Shown: in pieces, positions 1 through 10,976 of the stretch
Position numbering within the stretch: position 1 is the stretch's first letter
Layout: each line of letters starts with the position of its first letter
Assembly (NCBI RefSeq): GCF_023278565.1
Contig: NC_064678.1
Location: 5,952,001 to 6,016,000 of the forward strand
DNA: 64,000 nucleotides
Direction: 5' to 3'
Source of the DNA: Colletotrichum lupini
Taxonomy: Eukaryota; Ascomycota; Sordariomycetes; Glomerellales; Glomerellaceae
Position numbers and translations under genes: made by a program
The notes under the pieces: model-generated
Told to the model about the DNA's origin: nothing
Databases searched by the model: none
Seen by the model: the letters and a program-made list of their open reading frames with translations, nothing else

Positions 1-899
1 AATAAAAAAAAACACCGAGAGGCTAAGGTACTCCCCGTAATAAGTATAGTTCTCTTTATTATTCTAGGCCTATTTAACGTATACTTAGTCCCTAAGAAGC
101 TTAAGGGAGAGGCTCCCGAGGAACGGGAGATCTAGTACCTACCCTATTTTAAAATAGCCCTCCGGTATACTAATACTAAGGATAGTAGTCGTTATTTTAT
201 AAGAAATAGTAGCCGGTATACGCGCTATTTTAATAGCCGTTTAGCTAAAGGGTATATTAATATACTAGTCGTCTTGCGGCCGATAGCCTAGGCCCTTACT
301 GAGGCTATTATAAATAGCGCTCCCTCTCTTATAAGTATATTATCCTTTTTTATTATTAAAAAGCGCACTTCTAACTATAGTTTTAGTAAGATATTACTAA
401 GCTCTATAGTATCGTCCGCTAAATATATAATAACCGGAGGATATATAAAAATTATATTAGCTTTTATATAGAGGACTTTTTTAACGCGCGCCCCTAGTCC
501 TCTCTTATATTTATTATAGTTATTTATAATTAACTTCTTATTACGCCGCCCGTTTTTATACCCTAGGTCGTTAACTTAACGGTCGTTCTAGCTCCTACGC
601 CCCCCGCTACCCCTACTATTCTTAGTTTTATAAACTTTAAAGTATATAAGACGCGTTTTTTAGCGCGCGTACTAACCCTCTTCTTTAATAACGCTATACT
701 CCTAGCGATCGCGTACTTTATAAACTAGGAGTTTAAATAGTAAGTATAAGCCCGGGTCTTATTTTTATATACGTATACCTTACGGGGCAAAGTTATTTTA
801 TTTATTTTAGGCCTCTAGGCCGTACTCTAGGTTCCGTCTATCGTCTACTTTCGGGCATTAAGTTTTTTTAGGTATAGCCTAAATTAATTATTTTTAACT
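1..899. repeat. RIP-mutated repeat DNA, family not resolved
   Basis: This stretch has the same base make-up as the rest of the island: very few CA or TG dinucleotides, many TA, and stop codons in nearly all frames. It lies beyond the RNase H end of the copia element. It may be that element's 3' end, or a separate repeat. The minus strand has a run of about 66 codons without a stop at roughly 378-577. I could not find a copy of the right-hand LTR sequence here, so the 3' LTR is unrecognisable or lies off the left edge. Confidence 0.6.
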
Positions 900-2082
900 A
901 TTTTAGCTATTTATAATAGCTTCTCGCGCATCGTAGAGGTTAAAAAGTATATAAAAATATTCGAACTTAGCTCGTAAAAAGTTTTTAGTAAGTCTATTTA
1001 CTAATATATCTTCTATTAATATATAAATAACCTCGAAGCTACCTTTAGCGTGCTCTTATCTTAGCTATATGTTTTATATATTAATATAGCGAAGTTAAAT
1101 AGCTATTCTTTTTCCTTCCCCTACGACGAGTCGAATCGTCTACTAATTATCGTAGTTAACTAACTATACTTCTCTTAAGTTAAGGGCAATATCTTTAAAA
1201 AGGCGCTTTAGAGCTATAGTCTCTTTTATAATTTCTTTAAAATAAAGAAGCTTAGCTTCGGTAGTTAACGTTATAACCGTCGCCTAGCGTACTAATTTCT
1301 ATTAAATTAGGCCGCTAAAAAGGAATATTATATATCCCTAAGATAATCGTCGTATTACCTTATTATTTACGAAGCTAGTATCTCTAGCTAGAAATAATAA
1401 TTACGTACTTAGTATACTACCGTAGCAGAGCGCAAGATATCTCGTTATATAAAGATATCGGATATAATAGTTAATTATTTTAATATAAGTTATACTTAGA
1501 TTAGTTAGGAACCGTAATAATTACGAGTAAGTAAAGGCGACGTCTAGTTTAATTATAATAGCTATATAAAGCATATTCCCGACCTTCTCTTAGTAACTCT
1601 TTATTTCCTTTTTTATTACTTACCCCTCGTTTAGTTTAAACTCTTCTTAAGGAAAAGGGGTAGCTAAATATAGTAAATTTATAAGGTCGAAGCGCTTAGT
1701 AACTCGCTCGATATATACGTCGTAAATAAGGTAAACCTTACGAGTAGTACGGTCTCGTAAAATCCGTACTCTGAGGAAGTAATTAATCGGTCTATTCTCC
1801 TTAAGGTTAATATATTCTTTTATACCGTCGACGATCCCTTAAGCCGCCTTTTAGTCGTCTCGATAGTATAGAATAATAAAGTTATTAACGTAGAATACTA
1901 ATATTACTTTCTTATTTACGGTTTAGTAAATATAGATCTCTTCGTAGCTATATATTATATTTATACTACGGAGTATAGAGGTAAAAGTTTAGAACTAGAG
2001 AATTAGCGAGTCTTAGAGGCTATATAGAGCGCGTTAGAGTTTACTTACTTTGTTAGTAACCTTATATCCCTCTAGGAGTTTA

Positions 2083-2090
2083 ATAATTAC
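2083..2090. repeat. Left 8-bp target site duplication of the hAT element
   Basis: ATAATTAC directly before the TAGCGC end; identical to 5322-5329. Confidence 0.8.
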
Positions 2091-5000
2091 TAGCGCTTAT
2101 ACCTAAACAAACAAATTAAATATGAGGTTTATATTTGATTATTTAATTAATTTCTCGCGCCATATTTGATTATTTGACTTATTTAACAAATAATTGATTG
2201 ATTTGACTAATTTCCTAATCGGGAATTAAATAAAGCTATCGCGAAAGTCCTTATAGTACTGACTTATAGACTTAACCTCGATTAGCTCTTCTAATTAAAA
2301 AATTAACCTCCTACTTCTATAGTACCGCCGCGAAGCTAGTTCTTAAGATATTAGACCTCCTCTAGCATAGAGGATCTTATTAATAATCGCTATAAGGTTA
2401 AAGTTAACTTCGCGAGGCTAAATACCCTCTCGCAATTTATTACTATCGTAAGGATCGTAAAGATATTAAGCGCAAGCTTACTTAACGTTAAATAGGTTAG
2501 CTAATAGTCAATTTATTATTAGATTAGGTTAAGGACTAGCTAAGGGATAATCTATAAGTAATATTAATTAAGCTTAGGCGCGTGGTTAATTACTACTTCT
2601 ATTATTCGAGATATTAACTATTACTAGTACTACGAGTCTTCTACGATACTCTTTAGAATCATAAGGGTAATAAAAGTAGCTTATAACTATCGTAGCAAAG
2701 GAGGAGAACTTGGACGACGAGGAGGAGGAGGACTTACTATCTTATCTATATACTATCTTTATTAGTAATCGTAGAGCCCCTTTTTCGTATCAAATAGCTA
2801 GTAGCTCTACTCGGGCATATCCTACCTCTTTTCTAGCTATTTTAATCCTTACTTAGGGTAAAGAATAATTACTACGGCGTAGAGCGGAGAGTTGCCTAAC
2901 TTAGTATAATACTTATTAAGGACCTGCTAAGTATTAATAACTAATAGTTAAAAGTATCCTCGCGAGTCAAAATCACTACTAAGAAATAGCTCCGCCCGCT
3001 CCCTAGGCATATACTTAGACTAAATATAATAAGGGATGCTACTTAAGGTTAGAGGTTAAGAAAGAGGTTAGGATATAAATTAATAACGAGCTAACTACTA
3101 ACGAGGTAATATTACTTACGTTAATTATGATTACGACGCTACGATCTAAGAAGCCGTAAGATCTATCTCTTCTTTAAAAGGTTTATTATATAACCTCTTT
3201 TACTCCTCGAGACGGTTAATAAGATACTTAAGACCTACTATTACTTCCTATAGACGGCTATAACTATCTCCTTTGCCCTAGCCCTAGTATCTTATTATTT
3301 AGAGGTAAAGTAGCTTAAGTACCGCCTTTAGCTCGGCTAGTAGTTACTAGTCGTTATTATTAAGAACGTCCTTAATAGGGATCCGTTACTTTAGATCTCT
3401 ATAAGCTCGACTAGTTACTAAGAAGGTATAGATTTGCTTTCTTTTTTATAAAGAGCGCTATATTATAAGGTATATCGAATTCTACCTTATATCTTTATTA
3501 AGTATTAGTATAAGCTTTTGTAACGACTCTTTAAAGAGAGTAAATATATCGTTCTCGTCGGTCTTATTATTAACCTCGAGGAAGGCCTTATATCGTTAAG
3601 GCGACGAGCGAATAAATTTAATAACGTTCTAAAGCTTACTAATAGGGCCCCTTATACGCTAGAGGTTAAGATCTTCTTAAAGTTACTTAGTATTAATTAA
3701 TATATCTAATTCTTACTTAAATACCTCTTTATTATTACTAAATAAAAAGGCCCTACCGACGAGGTTAAGGATATAACTATAGTACCTAATCCTCTAGTTA
3801 AGAACATCTTCCCGGGTATAGGCATGAGATAATATAGGATATAAATAACCTAGGTAAGTGTCGTTATTTAAGGCATTGTTATAAACAATTACCCCGACTT
3901 AATCGCCTAATTCCTAGTCGTCTATTATAAACTTTATAGTCTAGGTAATGTTAGCCCCATCGTAGGCACTATACTATTATCGTAAAGTAATAAGGTATTA
4001 TATCTATTACTTAGCATAGTTTAGAAAGTAAGTAAAAACGGCGATAATAGCATTCTGCGTTAGCGAGGTCTATAAATCGAATAATAGGTAGACTTTTATT
4101 ATTAACCTCCGGATCTCTACCCTAATTATATCTTTCTTCTTAACAAAGATCCTGCTCAGCTCCTTTTTTATATTTCTATATAATAATAAGAGTTCGTTAG
4201 TAGTACTATAATCTAACTAATAGAGGAGGGCCCGGAGGTAAGGATCTTAGAAAGTTATAAATGGGCTATTACTATTAATAATATACCCGATTACTAATTC
4301 CTTAATTCTCGTTACCTAGCCCTTCGTAATAGTACTAGAGGTAAGTTTCCGTCTCTTTAGCGCAGAGTCGTACTCTAAGGATTTTAATAAATATAGTAAC
4401 TCGCTAGAGCTTAGATCTATTACTTAGTATTTTAACTTTAAGTAAGTCGTTACTAAGCTCGTAGCTACTACTTTAAAGTAGGTAATAATACCTATTTCGT
4501 CGTAATAACGACAAAACTAGAAGACTTCGCCTCGACTATTTTTATCGTAAATCTCTCGAGCGAAGACCCTCTCTAAGCGGATCTACGACTTCCTTAGCCT
4601 TGCGCCCTTTTATAATATTAAATCGTTATTAATAAAAGTCCTCCCTTTTTAGATTACTTTTAGAAGGGCGAGGAGGTTATTACGATTCTTAAGGTCGGTT
4701 AATAATACGAGGCTAGCGTCGGTTAGGGTCTATAAATACGAGGTAATCCGAAGTAGCTACTGCGCGCTAAAAATCGTACGACTTATTACTAATTAATTAA
4801 TTACGATATAGTAAATCGATTAATATATAATTTAATTAATTTCGATAATAATTATAGTAGTCGCAAAGGGTTAGAAATAGTAGTACGTAACTTCGTTAGT
4901 TTTGTTAATATTAAGAAAAGGGGGTACTAGTTAACTAGTACAAGTTTTTTAGATTCCTAGATATAGTAGGATGCTAAATCCAGCGCTCTATACTACTTAG

Positions 5001-5321
5001 GCTTTTTTTTTTTTATAATAATCACTAGTAATCTATTTAGTTAAGTAGTATAATACCGAACTTATAGTCGTAAGTAAGGAGTCGTGGGTTCGAATCCCGC
5101 CGTAGGTATTTATATTCCTAATTACGAACTTCTATAAGGCGTAGTCGGGAACATTAATTAGCCCGGCCCCGGATTTTCCTTTTTCTGCGCGATCTCATAT
5201 TTAATCAAATATGTTAAATATAGGGCCTCACGATATTTAATTATTTAACTCACTAAAATTCCTATGTTTAACTATTTATTTAACTTATTTGTTTGATTAA
5301 TTTAAATAGGTATGTGCGCTA
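2091..5321. mobile_element. hAT-type DNA transposon, RIP-degraded, nested in copia
   Basis: The element starts TAGCGC and ends GCGCTA. Its ends form an imperfect terminal inverted repeat of about 15 bp: TAGCGC, two variable bases, then ATACCTA, read inwards from both sides. It is flanked on both sides by the same 8 bp, ATAATTAC, at 2083-2090 and 5322-5329. An 8-bp target duplication with TAG-type ends is diagnostic of the hAT superfamily. The subterminal 120 bp at each end are rich in short AT motifs such as ATTTGATTATTT. Length 3,231 bp fits an autonomous hAT, but the interior is so RIP-mutated that I could not decode a transposase or assign its strand. Confidence 0.8.
5031..5107 (+). pseudogene. 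tRNA-like relic inside the hAT element
   Basis: A clean T-arm is visible at 5084-5100: stem GTGGG/CCCGC around TTCGAAT. The 3' acceptor strand CGTAGGT (5101-5107) can pair with ATCTATT (5031-5037) in six of seven positions, two of them G-T wobbles that C-to-T mutation would create. The D-arm and anticodon arm are poorly formed, so the anticodon cannot be read safely. It lies about 215 bp inside the right end of the transposon. It could be a captured tRNA gene or the head of a nested SINE. Confidence 0.4.
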
Positions 5322-5329
5322 ATAATTAC
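5322..5329. repeat. Right 8-bp target site duplication of the hAT element
   Basis: ATAATTAC directly after the GCGCTA end; identical to 2083-2090. Both copies are unchanged, although surrounding DNA is heavily mutated. The site has no CpA on either strand, so RIP would not be expected to alter it. Confidence 0.8.
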
Positions 5330-8300
5330 TAGCTTCTCGCTCTTAAGAGGCGCGTTAAGGAATGCGTTAATAGCATTATACTAGTCTACCTTAAGGTCGA
5401 ATTGGGTAGCTATTACTATTATAAGCCTAAAGGCCTTTGCGGCGAGCGTCGAAGCGTACGTATTTTATAAGGGGTTAAGTAGTTATATATCCCCCCTTAT
5501 ATATATACGTGCTTTTACCTCGCTAACCTCGTTATCGACGTCGTGCTTATAAGTATATACCCACTTTAATAGAAGTAGGATCCCTTATTTAGGATTACGG
5601 TCGACCTCTTTTTATATACTAATATCCCTTAGCTTTTTTATTTCTACGTCTATAGTATCCCTAAGTAACTTTTATAGTTGCGGTAAGAGATGTTTAATAT
5701 TACTAAACTTTTTTAGTAGGCTCTAGAAGTTAACTTTAGTAAGTCGTAGTTTTTAAACTCCTCTAGAGCGCTCTAAGTAGGTCCTATAAACTGCTCCTTT
5801 TACTACTTAATAGAGTATTATATATCTTATACTACTTTTCTCTATAGCTTTTTATTAATTAAGTATAAAAGTAGAGAAAAAGTAGTCCTAGAGACGGTTA
5901 TAGTAATCGCCGTCTCTTATATTCGAATATAAGAGCGTTACGAAGATACTACCGTTAAAGCGTCATAAAGGTCTACGGGCCTAGTTTAAACGTCTAGGAC
6001 CTAACGGAGCTTTACTTAGTACTTAATAAGGCGGTTTTTATAAGCTCTGTTCTTATATAATAATAAAGGTTTATTATAAAGGTTCCTTATTAACGTCGAC
6101 TTTAGTATTAGGAATTACTTCTTCGTAATTAGTACTTCGTTTATTACGTACTCTAGCGTTTTACTAAAAGCCGTTAGGAATTAAAAGCTCGAGAACCTTT
6201 ATAATATATATAAGCGCTTATAAAGAGGACTATAGACTGCGCAGAGCCGTTTATAACTTAGTTATTATATCCCCTTCTTTACCCCTACCCCCGAGCTCGC
6301 GTAAGGGGGTTATCTTAGGGGTTAGTAATAATAATAAGATTATATTAGCCTCTTTAGCCTTATTTACCGCACCCTAGAGTACGTCTATTAGTTACTTAGC
6401 GTCCTAAATAGTTAAAAATCTAATAATAATACTATCCTTAACTATAGAGTTATTTTAAGTACTAGTATTTCCAAAGTCTAGATCTACTTCCCTAAGTGCT
6501 CGAATTAACTTATTATTAGTATTAAAGAGTTCTTATATCTCTTAGATTACTAGATTTACTTACTTACTTACGATAGCTTATTCTTTAGGTGCGGGATTAT
6601 AAAAGACTTTTTTATTAAACTTAATATTCTTTATAATAAACACTTACTCAAGCGCGGGCACCTAGACCCTATATAGGTTATGCGTTTCTAGTATATATCT
6701 AACTAGGTATCCTATATACCCGTAGGGAAGTACTTTAAACTCCTTCTAATATATGCCCCTCTTACGATCCCTATAAAAAGGGTATGCTCAGTAGCTATAT
6801 ATATAGAGGCTACTAAGATACGGGGTAACCGGTTTAGAATCCCGTACTTAGTAACCCGTCTATTACTAGCGTTAATACCGCTTCTATTAGTTAATTTCTA
6901 TTATAATAGGCGAATCTCCTTTATTAGCCTCCTATAGGGTAATATTATAAATAAAGATTGCCACTAGTACTATTTCGTCCTATAAATTCGTAAAGAGGTT
7001 TATAAAAAGGCGCATCTTACGAGCTTTAGTAATTACGAGTTAACCTACTCTTTTAGCGTTACTTACGGGTTCTTTTATATATAGAAGTAGAAGTTCTATT
7101 CCGATTCTTAGCTCGCTATACTACGTCTTATATACGCGTCTAACGTTTATAGTTAAGAGAGCGGTCTTATTATTATTTCTAAAAAAGTAAATTAGAGTCC
7201 TTTTTTAATAACGAATCGCTACCTCGAGGCTCTATAGTACGAAAAGCACTTCCTCTTCTACTTTTATTTTTAAAAAGAACCCTCTAAGCTACTTACTATA
7301 TTCGTTAGAAACTATAAGTATATATTATTATTTACTAAGAAATAGTTCGAAGTAAAAGAGATCCTAGTATATATAGTACTATAGCCGTAAGGCTCTTTTT
7401 GAGAATAGTCCTCTTAAAACTACTATCTTAGCTTCGGATAATATATATACTTTATACTTAACTTATAATAGAGGTTTAATACGTATACCTCGAGTCTTAT
7501 ATAGTAATCGACGAAGAGTATTAGGTCCGAGATAACCTATTTTAAGGTACTAAAAGAGCGCGCTATTAAACCTCTTATAGGTACGTTAATATAAGCGACG
7601 GAATTTTCTATAGCTAACTAGTAATATAATATTAGCTAGGCTCTATAAAATACGCTTAAGGTTTATAAAAGAAGGATAGGATTAGAGGAGCTTATATTCG
7701 AGGAAGATTAGATTGTTCTTTTAGATAAGCTACTTTTTAATAGTACTCTTATAAAGCGTTCCCTATTATAAAGTATAATCTAGACCGTAGTACTAGAGTA
7801 CGCTTTTATTTAGTAAAGTCTCTAAGACTATATTAATATAAAATCCCTTAATATAAGCGACGTTCTAAAGCTTTAGATCGTAGGTTCCCTTTCCCTTAGG
7901 TCCGTCTAGGACGCCCTTTATAATACGAGTATTGCGTATAATAATAAGTAATATAATAATTCTTAATTTAACGTAGTTTTTATTACCTAATAGTACGTAA
8001 CTCTCGGGTTTAAGTAGGCTCTTATCGTTAACTAGATATATTACTCTATAGCTATTTATTACTATACTCTAAAAAAGGGGGTGAGCGCTACCTATAGGGG
8101 TACTAAAGATTGCGTTTATTTCTAAGTCCTAACTCTTTATAAGTATAGCGACTACGTAACCCTCGTCCTAGTTTACTAATAAGCTCGCTATAGGTTAGTT
8201 AGAGGATCTTTTTAAAAACCTAGGTTTTTTAGGGGTTCTATTATTCCTTAGCTAACTAGCTTTCTTAAGCTTACCGTAGAGTAATTTCTACTTACTTAAT

Positions 8301-9581
8301 TTAATAGCGGCGAGGACTTCTTTTATATAGCTCCTTAGTATTCGTATTAATAACTTATTAATATTTCGGCCTATAAGTGCCTATTTTAATTTTCGGCACG
8401 CCGTAGGGCGTTACGGGTATGCGTAATTATAAAAGTATATAACGTTACCCTTATTATTTACGTTATTAATTAAGTTAGAGCGTTTAGTAAAAGTGGAGTA
8501 AGCCCCTCCTTAACCTAAAAGTCGTTTAGTATATGCGTCCTAGGTTACTAAGCTAAATATATACGCAATCTCCTCGAGGGTCCTCGTATACGTTCCGAAG
8601 GCTATTAATTTACTAAAGGTCTTATATATACGTTAGCCCTATATAGGGTTAAGTCTAGACTTAACTATAACTAGGAAGTTAAGTATAGCGATCTCTTTAC
8701 TAATTTCTAAAATATCGTACGTTTTAACTCGGAAATAAGTAGACTACTACTCCTTATATTAGCGTTAGGGGTTAATTCCGGTCCTCGCTTTATTAAGGGC
8801 TTATTAGTATTCCTCTCGAACTACATTCCTTATTACTAGTTCGGGGGGCGCAAATTCCTATTTTAGATATTTAACGATTCGCTATATACTAAACTTAGTA
8901 CCGTTCTTAATAGCTTTTTAGAATACGTATTCGTATAGTATAGCGTTAACTAATTTTACTAACTACTAAGCAAGGACTTTAATATACATATTAATAGTAT
9001 TACGTTCGTAAGCTATGAGTTACTCATATTTAGCGTCGAGCTCCTATTATTTCTAAATACTCTCGAGCGTATAGATCTTTTTTATAAGTACGGTATAGGG
9101 ATAGATTTATTTACGTAAAATAGGTAGTATAGCTAGCTTTATAAAAAAAAACCCGGCTTAGTTCTATAAGTTACTCGTACTTAAAGAAGTCGAAAGGTTT
9201 ATACTAAGAGTTATATTTAGAAGCTATTAGCGGAGTATTTCTTAGTTTCTTTAGTCGTTCTTAAACGCTTTATAACGGGCTTAGTAAGCTCGTAGTTCTT
9301 TTTTATTATAGGTCGCGACTAATTATCCGAATTCTAAGGGCGAAATAAGCGCTATAGAGGGGTTAAGGAATACGTTAAAATCTAGAGCGTCTAGGTCGAC
9401 GTACTTCTAGACCCCGACGCCCTTACTTATAGCGCAAATTATATTAAACTATTTAATCTAACTATTACGGCTAGTTAGTTTAGCTTAGGCTAAAGTAGGT
9501 ACGAGTAAGTCGGTTATCTTAAAAAAATCGTAGGAATCGTATTAATAAGTACGTTATCGTAATATAGGGTCTTAACTAAGA

Positions 9582-9594
9582 GCTAGGCTCATAA
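9582..9594 (-). other. Copia primer-binding site (initiator tRNA-Met half type)
   Basis: On the minus strand this reads TTATGAGCCTAGC. It is complementary to the anticodon-stem region of fungal initiator tRNA-Met, the internal 'half-tRNA' primer used by many copia elements. The single difference from the expected complement is a C-to-T at a CpA, the RIP change. It marks the start of the internal region and places the 5' LTR to its right. Confidence 0.7.
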
Positions 9595-9915
9595 CTATTA
9601 CGAGTTATAGTACGTAGTAATAGGTATACGGAGTATAATAAAAATAGCTTAACTATTAAAGTAGAAATAGACAAAAGGAGAAGGTCTATATACACGATAT
9701 CTAAGATAGACACGTGATTTAGCACGTGACGGGCACTTTGTGAGGTACGATTACTATCCCTATTACGTGACACAAGGACTGAGCTCGTCCAATCATTTAA
9801 ATTCGTGTACATATTAAGACAAGTGAGAAAGTATATACCTTTGAACACGATCGACGAGCTTGCTGTTAGGCTCGATCCATCATCCACGTCAGATGCATCA
9901 ACTCAACTGGGAACA
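9595..9915 (-). repeat. Probable 5' LTR of the copia element
   Basis: This segment lies immediately upstream, in element orientation, of the primer site. On the minus strand it has a TATA-like TATATAGA near 9686-9695, and a possible TGTT terminus at 9915. The part next to the primer site (9595 to about 9670) is RIP-mutated, while the rest is rich in CA/TG and looks unmutated. The outer limit is uncertain because the matching 3' LTR was not found. Confidence 0.4.
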
Positions 9916-10355
9916 TGTCATTTGACGAAAGCTCACAGGGCACCACCCGTGCATTAAATTTCAGTCTCAGGCGTGGCTCGAATCCAAAACCCAGTTCAAT
10001 CAATGAAGACTGCCGAGGGTGGCTAGGAGTGCCATGTGCCGATCACTTTTCTTGCTTGCCAAGGACAGATTTATTGCTATGACTTTCGGATATGCCATCG
10101 GTGTTGAGGTTGCGCGTTGTATCAGCATAAAGCAACAACGCCCTGTCTACATACTTGGTCAAAAACCTGTGAGTTTCGCACTTCAGCACATAATCAATCG
10201 AATGAAGTTGTTTGCCTCACTGTTTGCCACGAAACAATGAGAAGAATCCAGCTTCAAGGGGGATTGTTGGCGGGGACGGTTCGGCTGAAGCCTTGATCTA
10301 GGCACTGAGGGCTGTTCCTGTCAACCAACTATCACTGGATGTCAACATCTACTAA
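9916..10355. other. Intergenic, no gene seen
   Basis: Normal-composition DNA just outside the RIP island. Short open frames only; no conserved protein, no splice-supported gene. Confidence 0.5.
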
Positions 10356-10429
10356 TCCCCGATAGTCTAGTGGTGAGGATATCTGCTTGTCACCGGGGAA
10401 ATCCCACGATTTAATTCCCCGTCGAGGAG
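10356..10429 (+). pseudogene. Degenerate tRNA-Asp (GTC) pseudogene
   Basis: The 5' half is a good tRNA-Asp: acceptor strand TCCCCGA, the D-arm, and an anticodon loop TTGTCAC with GTC at 10389-10391. The acceptor pairs with TCGAGGA at 10422-10428 with one mismatch. The anticodon stem (TCTGC against CGGGG) and the T-stem (CACGA against CCCCG) do not pair properly. Two of the T-stem changes are G-to-A. A long T-run follows, as at a Pol III terminator. It is most likely a decayed tRNA gene or tRNA-derived repeat. Confidence 0.6.
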
Positions 10430-10976
10430 TCTTTCTTTTGCTTTTTTTTTTTGACCATGTGGGCAGTTCTTTTTGTTTTCGGGTTGATTTTGTGTTGATT
10501 AAAAAAGTCGCGTGGCCAGGCCCTTTTGTGGTTCTGCTGGAAATGAGGGTCGAGGGTCCGGGCCACTTTACAGTCCAGGGGTATGCCATGTAGGGATCCT
10601 TGTAACTCGTGTGGAAATGAGCAGTCGTTTATCTCTTGGTTTCTTGGCACAAAGGCTTAAAGCAGAACATGGGTCAATTGCGAGCTTGAAGATTTTGGAG
10701 TCACGAAGAAAGGTAACGATGAGGTTCATCCAGTATGTGATTGGATTCGTATGTATCTCGCCTCAAGACATCTTGAGAACGACAAAGGAAATTATATACA
10801 GGAACAAATTTGCGCCCGGCTGACTACTTTGCAGACACGGCTCAACTCATTACAAGAAAGTCCAGCACAAAACAATCCGCGTCAGCGTTCCCACCAGGGA
10901 AAAGAGACTAGCACCCCCGGGTGGGTATCACCGACTCAGAAGAGAGCGGCCGAGAAAACTCGCAAGTGCGAGACGC

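Larger units (their letters stand above)
900..9915 (-). mobile_element. RIP-degraded Ty1/copia retrotransposon, interrupted by a hAT element
   Basis: Read on the minus strand, damaged copia domains appear in family order. A primer site is at 9582-9594. A pre-integrase block near 7475-7565 contains YLGPNTLRRLLYKTRG. An integrase C-terminal block near 7040-7090 contains KEPVSNAKRV, the EPNG..AER region. The reverse transcriptase reaches RALYSL at 2016-2033. The catalytic box at 1881-1892 reads YVNN where the family has YVDD, two G-to-A type changes. RNase H near 1180-1290 contains TTEAKLLYFKEI, the STTEAE region. Stops and frameshifts are frequent, so nothing is expressed as a protein. CpA/TpG depletion identifies RIP as the cause. 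The left limit is approximate and no 3' LTR was found. Confidence 0.85.

Noticed and set aside
1..899. Possible 3' LTR of the copia element
   Set aside because: No stretch matches the right-hand LTR candidate in the expected orientation, even allowing for C-to-T and G-to-A changes.
7590..7680. Minus-strand frame resembling the copia reverse transcriptase K-A-L-Y-G-L motif
   Set aside because: It lies between the pre-integrase blocks, too close to the primer site. The proper motif is at 2016-2033, in the right order before the YVNN box.
1..9700. Mitochondrial or centromeric origin for the AT-rich DNA
   Set aside because: CpG-containing words such as GCGC remain while CA/TG are lost, and copia domains are decodable, so RIP of transposons explains it. 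A centromere role cannot be judged from sequence alone.
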